A model generated the notes under the pieces. The model saw only the letters and a program-made list of their open reading frames with translations. It made no database searches and was not told the origin of the DNA. A program made the translations under genes and the position numbers. Shown here piece after piece: positions 6,753 to 9,271 of a DNA stretch of 9,271 nucleotides (positions are counted from its first letter, which is position 1; each line of letters begins with the position of its first letter). The stretch covers positions 1-9,271 of the forward strand of contig HF988080.1 in the NCBI GenBank assembly GCA_000434635.1. The letters run 5' to 3'. Source of the DNA: Firmicutes bacterium CAG:110. GTDB taxonomy: Bacteria; Bacillota; Clostridia; Oscillospirales; Oscillospiraceae.

Positions 6753-7328
6753 TCAATACTCCCGCACCACGGCCTTGACGATGCCGATGATCTCCGCGTT
6801 GGTGCCGTCGATGGGGCTGTAATTGTCATTTTCCGGCATGAGCCAGATCTGGCCGTTCCGGCGGCGCAGACGCTTGACGGTGGCCTCGTCCTCTATCCGG
6901 GCGACCACGATCTGCCCGTCGTCGGCGGACTGCTGGGGGCGCACGACCACCTTGTCCCCGCTGAGGATACCGGCGTTGATCATGCTGTCGCCCCGAACCC
7001 GCAGAGCAAAGCATCCCGGGTCATTCCAGGGCATGGTGCCCTCCTGATTTTCCACCGCCAGAATGGGCACGCCTGCGGTGACGACGCCCACGATGGGGAT
7101 TTGTCCCGGGCGCGCGCCGGTGACCAGCGCCCGTTTGCGTCCCTTCGCGCCGGGGGACTGGAGCAGCCCCTTCTCCTGCAATGCCTGCAAATGATAGCTG
7201 ACGGAAGCGGTAGAGCGCAGACCCACTGCCGCCCCGATCTCCCGGACGGAGGGGGAATAGCCGTTCTCCTGAATAAATTGGTTGACATAATCCATAATCA
7301 ACTGTGCTTTGTCGCTGGTTCTGGGCAT
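6753..7328 (-). CDS. lexA: LexA repressor (SOS regulator)
   Basis: This 191-residue transcriptional repressor represses DNA-damage genes and cleaves itself when RecA filaments form. An N-terminal winged helix-turn-helix (about 1-65, SPSVREIGAAVGLRSTASVS region at 25-44) is followed by the S24 peptidase-like domain. The self-cleavage site is Ala85-Gly86 in GVVTAGVP; the catalytic dyad is Ser115 (RGDSM) and Lys152 (EATVKRL). The frame opens at 7343, but the ATG at 7328 is chosen because GGAGG lies 8 bases before it, within the longer frame, and the earlier ATG has no good site. It is transcribed away from a small ferritin-like gene. A CATATG dyad next to its -10 hexamer may mediate autorepression. 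No T-run terminator follows. Confidence 0.97.
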   Translation of the reverse strand: MPRTSDKAQLIMDYVNQFIQENGYSPSVREIGAAVGLRSTASVSYHLQALQEKGLLQSPGAKGRKRALVTGARPGQIPIVGVVTAGVPILAVENQEGTMPWNDPGCFALRVRGDSMINAGILSGDKVVVRPQQSADDGQIVVARIEDEATVKRLRRRNGQIWLMPENDNYSPIDGTNAEIIGIVKAVVREY

Positions 7329-7369
7329 AAGCATTTCCTCCATGGGTCGCCTAAACGTCTTTTTTATTT

Positions 7370-7375
7370 ATTGTA
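7370..7375 (-). promoter_or_regulatory. Likely -10 element of the lexA promoter
   Basis: TACAAT lies about 42 bases before the lexA start, in an AT-rich run. The matching -35 position (around 7393-7399, TTTCTT) is poor, so the promoter may be weak. Its location fits a lexA promoter overlapped by the dyad at 7375-7388. Confidence 0.45.
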
Positions 7376-7388
7376 GCACATATGAGCG
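7375..7388. promoter_or_regulatory. Candidate LexA operator (CATATG-centred dyad)
   Basis: On the minus strand the sequence CGCTCATATGTGCT matches 10 of 14 positions of the Bacillus-type SOS box CGAACATATGTTCG, including the whole CATATG core and following T. It lies immediately upstream of the putative lexA -10, where an autorepressing operator would be expected. The half-sites are imperfect (CGCTC and GTGCT), so this is tentative. Confidence 0.35.
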
Positions 7389-7417
7389 AAAAAAGAAAGC
7401 CCTTTTGAAAAACTTTT

Positions 7418-7448
7418 TTGACACTTTTTCTTTTCGGGGCGCTATACT
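7418..7448 (+). promoter_or_regulatory. Promoter of the divergent ferritin-like gene
   Basis: A perfect -35 TTGACA (7418-7423) and -10 TATACT (7443-7448) are separated by 19 bases, slightly longer than ideal. They lie 36 bases before the start codon at 7484. The spacing suggests a moderate promoter or one helped by a regulator. Confidence 0.65.
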
Positions 7449-7483
7449 GGGAACAGAGTCATGTTTTTGAGAGGAGCGGCGTT

Positions 7484-7936
7484 ATGAACCGGGATGTGGA
7501 GCAGCAGGTGTGGCAGCGGGTGTTGGGGCAGTCGGAGCCTCCCCGGGGGAGTCTGCGGCCGATGGAGCTGGAAGCGATGGAAGCGGCGGCGGTTTACCGG
7601 AAGCTGGCCGGACAGTTTTCCGGCAGAGGCCGGGAGCAGCTTCGGCATCTGCACGATATGCAGATGGAGATTCTCGCCTGTCTGCGGGGGATCGGGCGGC
7701 TGTCCGGCAGTGGGGGCAGAAAAACAGCGCAGATCGCCGTTCCGGAGGAGCCGGCAGCGAAGGCGCTGGAAAAGCGGTATCACTGCGCCCGGCGGGCGGT
7801 GACGGACTACACAGCGCGGACGGTGGACGGGGATTTCGGCATTGTGTTCCAGCACCTTGCGGATTTGAGCCGGGAGGAGTGCGTTCTGCTGGCCCGTCTG
7901 CTGGGGGAACAGGCGCAGAACATTTCACGATCATAG
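7484..7936 (+). CDS. Small ferritin-like (rubrerythrin-related) helical protein, degenerate
   Basis: This 150-residue soluble protein is the only clear plus-strand gene in the window. The ATG at 7484 has AGGAG 7 bases upstream. The sequence reads as four helices in two pairs: about 27-46 (ELEAMEAAAVYRKLAG), 49-70 (REQLRHLHDMQMEILACL), 91-113 and 117-141 (GIVFQHLADLSREECVLL), with a Gly/Ser linker near 72-80. The first helix and the Y-x-x-LA spacing recall ferritin-like/rubrerythrin domains. However, the E-x-x-H iron-ligand pairs expected in helices two and four are absent, so it probably does not hold a diiron centre. The function is unknown. It diverges from lexA and ends in a strong terminator, so it is a single-gene unit. 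The fold call is by pattern only. Confidence 0.7.
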   Translation: MNRDVEQQVWQRVLGQSEPPRGSLRPMELEAMEAAAVYRKLAGQFSGRGREQLRHLHDMQMEILACLRGIGRLSGSGGRKTAQIAVPEEPAAKALEKRYHCARRAVTDYTARTVDGDFGIVFQHLADLSREECVLLARLLGEQAQNISRS

Positions 7937-7950
7937 GGAAGAAGACCAAA

Positions 7951-7992
7951 CCGGGACATGACCCACCGCAAGGCAGTCACGTCCCGGTTTTT
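7951..7992 (+). terminator. Intrinsic terminator after the ferritin-like gene
   Basis: The stem CCGGGACATGAC / GTCACGTCCCGG (one mismatch) has a 13-base loop and is followed by TTTTT (7988-7992). Outer bases GACCAAA and TTTGGTC (7944-7996) can extend the stem past the T-run. It lies 15 bases after the plus-strand stop. In the minus direction it has only a short T-run, but it also lies after the convergent operon and may stop both. Confidence 0.85.
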
Positions 7993-7994
7993 GG

Positions 7995-8076
7995 TCAATC
8001 CTGAATGTTCCCGATCTTTGTCAGGTTGCCGATATGCACGCCCGGCGTGACCGTAAATTCAGGGGCATTGCCCGTT
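7995..8076 (-). other. Short coding-like tail downstream of the DinB-like gene
   Basis: On the minus strand, one base out of frame with the preceding gene, an open stretch reads TNETGNAPEFTVTPGVHIGN then LTKIGNIQD and stops at 7995-7997, right at the terminator. It has no start codon or ribosome site of its own. It could be the remnant of a gene end or a frameshifted extension of the DinB-like protein; it may equally be chance. Confidence 0.25.
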
Positions 8077-8787
8077 TCATTTGTCCGGAAAGGAGAATAT
8101 GTTCGGCACAGCGCCGGTTCCGAAGGTTTTCAGCGCCATCCGGTACATTGCCTTGGCGTGAATCCTGTCGTGCCAGATGAATCTGCGCAACACCTTTCGC
8201 AGCGACCATTCCTCGTCGTAGCTTCCGAGAAAAACCTGATTCTCCAGAAAATCCCGCTGCCGCTCCAGCAGGGCAAACCCGCGTTCTCTGCATTCCGCAA
8301 TGGTTCCGTTATTGTCCGCCTGAACGCCGATCTCGCCAAAGTAGTAGGTATTCACGTTCTTTGTATGTTTATACATTTCCCGCGCCGTGCGGGGAATCTC
8401 GCCGTAGAAGGTGGCTCTGGGCGGCAGGGCGCTTTTGTCTTTATCCGGTATTGACCTGTACAGCGCCAGAAAGTCCCGCGCGGATTTCATGGCAAGGGAT
8501 TTCAGCGCTTCGTATTCCGCCGCAGTCAGCGGCGCTTTCTCGCCGTTAAAAAGCACATCCGAGTCCGCGTCGGAGACGGTAAGCGCCGACGCCTTTTCCT
8601 GAACGATCTCCGGCTCCAGAGCGTCCGGGGGAGCGTCGCCCTTCCACGCCAGGTAGGACTGGATTTCGGACGGCATTTTTCGAACAGCTTCATCTTTCGA
8701 TTTCCCTCTTGTAAACGCGCCGACAAAATTGGAAGAATACAGGATACTGTCGCTGCCATTGTGTTCCCACACGCATTGTATTTTCAT
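8077..8787 (-). CDS. HicB-like N-terminal domain fused to DinB-like domain
   Basis: This 236-residue protein appears to have two parts. Residues about 1-50 (FVGAFTRGKSKDEAVRKMPS, then EIQSYLAWKG) resemble the small HicB/UPF0150 fold of beta strands plus a helix with a G-x-F-T-x-G-x-S/T-x-x-E-A pattern. Residues about 90-230 resemble the DinB/YfiT four-helix bundle; candidate metal ligands are His141 (YKHTKNVN) and the pair His206 and His210 (WHDRIH). DinB-like proteins include metal-dependent thiol transferases, but the substrate here is unknown. The start at 8787 has AAGGGGAG about 5 bases upstream. It follows the VOC gene by 17 bases, so the two are cotranscribed. The N-terminal part has no neighbouring HicA-type toxin, so a toxin-antitoxin role is not suggested. 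Confidence 0.75.
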   Translation of the reverse strand: MKIQCVWEHNGSDSILYSSNFVGAFTRGKSKDEAVRKMPSEIQSYLAWKGDAPPDALEPEIVQEKASALTVSDADSDVLFNGEKAPLTAAEYEALKSLAMKSARDFLALYRSIPDKDKSALPPRATFYGEIPRTAREMYKHTKNVNTYYFGEIGVQADNNGTIAECRERGFALLERQRDFLENQVFLGSYDEEWSLRKVLRRFIWHDRIHAKAMYRMALKTFGTGAVPNIFSFPDK

Positions 8788-8804
8788 AGAAACTCCCCTT
8801 TTGC

Positions 8805-9188
8805 TTAGACCGTAAGCTCGATCAGATTGCCCTCGACTGCGGCGATGCAGCTTTCGTAATAGCCGTCTCCTGTTATGCGGGGGCCGCTGGTGACTTCATA
8901 GCCGTCGGCTTTCAGCCTTGCGGTCAGTGCATCCACCGCTTCCCTGCTGCCTGTGCTGAACGCAATGTGCGCGTATCCGGTGCGGGCGGGTTCTTTGGGG
9001 GAATCTGCCAGTTCCGGCTTATTCATGATCTCAAGCCGCGCGCTGCCGTCAAAGGACAGAAAATACGACCGGAAACCTGTCCTCGGATTGTGATAGCCGT
9101 CGTTTGATTCTGCGCCCAGATAGTTTACAAAGAAGCTGCGCGCCTTTTCCAGATCGTTCACATACAGCGCGGCATGTTCGATTTTCAT
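8805..9188 (-). CDS. VOC-family (glyoxalase/bleomycin-resistance fold) protein
   Basis: This 127-residue cytoplasmic protein consists of a single glyoxalase-fold unit of two beta-alpha-beta-beta-beta modules. The four positions that bind metal in glyoxalase I-like members can be matched to His5 (KIEHAALYV), Glu53 (RLEIM), His74 (YAHIAF) and Glu124 (LIELTV), so a metal-dependent enzyme is plausible. The family covers lactoylglutathione lyase, dioxygenases and drug-binding proteins; this sequence does not tell which. The start at 9188 has GGAGGG 6 bases upstream. It is the first gene of a two-gene unit driven by a good promoter at 9220-9248, with the HicB/DinB-like gene 17 bases downstream. Confidence 0.92.
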   Translation of the reverse strand: MKIEHAALYVNDLEKARSFFVNYLGAESNDGYHNPRTGFRSYFLSFDGSARLEIMNKPELADSPKEPARTGYAHIAFSTGSREAVDALTARLKADGYEVTSGPRITGDGYYESCIAAVEGNLIELTV

Positions 9189-9219
9189 AGCGTTCCCTCC
9201 ATCATTTCCGGGTCATTCC

Positions 9220-9248
9220 AGTATAACATACACGGGAGGGCTTTGCAA
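9220..9248 (-). promoter_or_regulatory. Promoter of the VOC/DinB-like operon
   Basis: -35 TTGCAA (9243-9248), a 17-base spacer and -10 TATACT (9220-9225) lie about 30 bases before the VOC start codon. Both hexamers differ from consensus at only one position. No operator dyad is obvious nearby. Confidence 0.8.
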
Positions 9249-9271
9249 GAACGCACAAAACTTCACCGCCG

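Noticed and set aside
8005..8454. Plus-strand open frame of 149 codons opposite the DinB-like gene
   Set aside because: It has no ribosome site or domain, runs antisense to a better-supported gene, and begins right after the terminator without a promoter.
8077..8787. HicB antitoxin of a toxin-antitoxin pair
   Set aside because: No small HicA-like gene lies on either side, and the HicB-like part is fused to a larger domain instead of a DNA-binding one.
1..9271. CRISPR arrays, insertion sequences, tRNA or rRNA genes
   Set aside because: I looked for regularly spaced repeats, transposase motifs with terminal inverted repeats, and cloverleaf or rRNA signatures, and found none; the only structured RNA seen is the T-box leader.

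Overview
The window looks like chromosomal DNA of a GC-rich, low-branching Firmicute, probably a gut-type Clostridia of the Oscillospiraceae/Ruminococcaceae kind. The reasons are strong Shine-Dalgarno sites (AGGAGG type) before almost every gene, a lipobox-type binding protein, a class I T-box riboswitch, a LexA with Gram-positive-like context, and GC-rich codon use. This placement is inferred from style, not from a database match. All genes except one lie on the minus strand.

Left edge (1-330): the N-terminal 76 codons of a GNAT acetyltransferase run off the window. It is visibly AT-rich, unlike everything to its right. Next (330-3351) is a two-gene unit: a thiamine pyrophosphokinase (ThiN) followed 16 bases later by a CtpE-like P-type cation ATPase.

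Centre (3485-6720): a complete amino-acid-type ABC importer of the TrpXYZ class, transcribed leftwards as lipoprotein binding protein, then permease, then ATPase. It has a near-consensus promoter (6692-6720) and a fully readable T-box leader (6410-6685). Stem I, the S-turn-bearing Stem II, the IIA/B pseudoknot, Stem III, the antiterminator and the terminator can all be paired by eye. The specifier loop presents UGG, so uncharged tRNA-Trp is the predicted signal and tryptophan the predicted cargo. A stem-loop between the binding-protein and permease genes may set their relative expression, and the permease and ATPase genes overlap by one base (TGATG).

Right part (6753-9271): lexA (SOS repressor) reads left. 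A divergent small ferritin-like protein gene reads right from a shared control region that carries a CATATG dyad. A strong stem-loop terminator (7951-7992) follows. Beyond it are two leftward genes from one good promoter (9220-9248): a VOC (glyoxalase-fold) protein and a protein joining a HicB-like N-terminal domain to a DinB-like C-terminal domain.

Nothing in the window amounts to a clear undescribed system. The best points for a second look are the completely resolvable Trp T-box/ABC importer unit, the two in-frame starts of the binding protein (each with its own ribosome site), the HicB-DinB fusion, and the ligand-less ferritin-like gene facing lexA.
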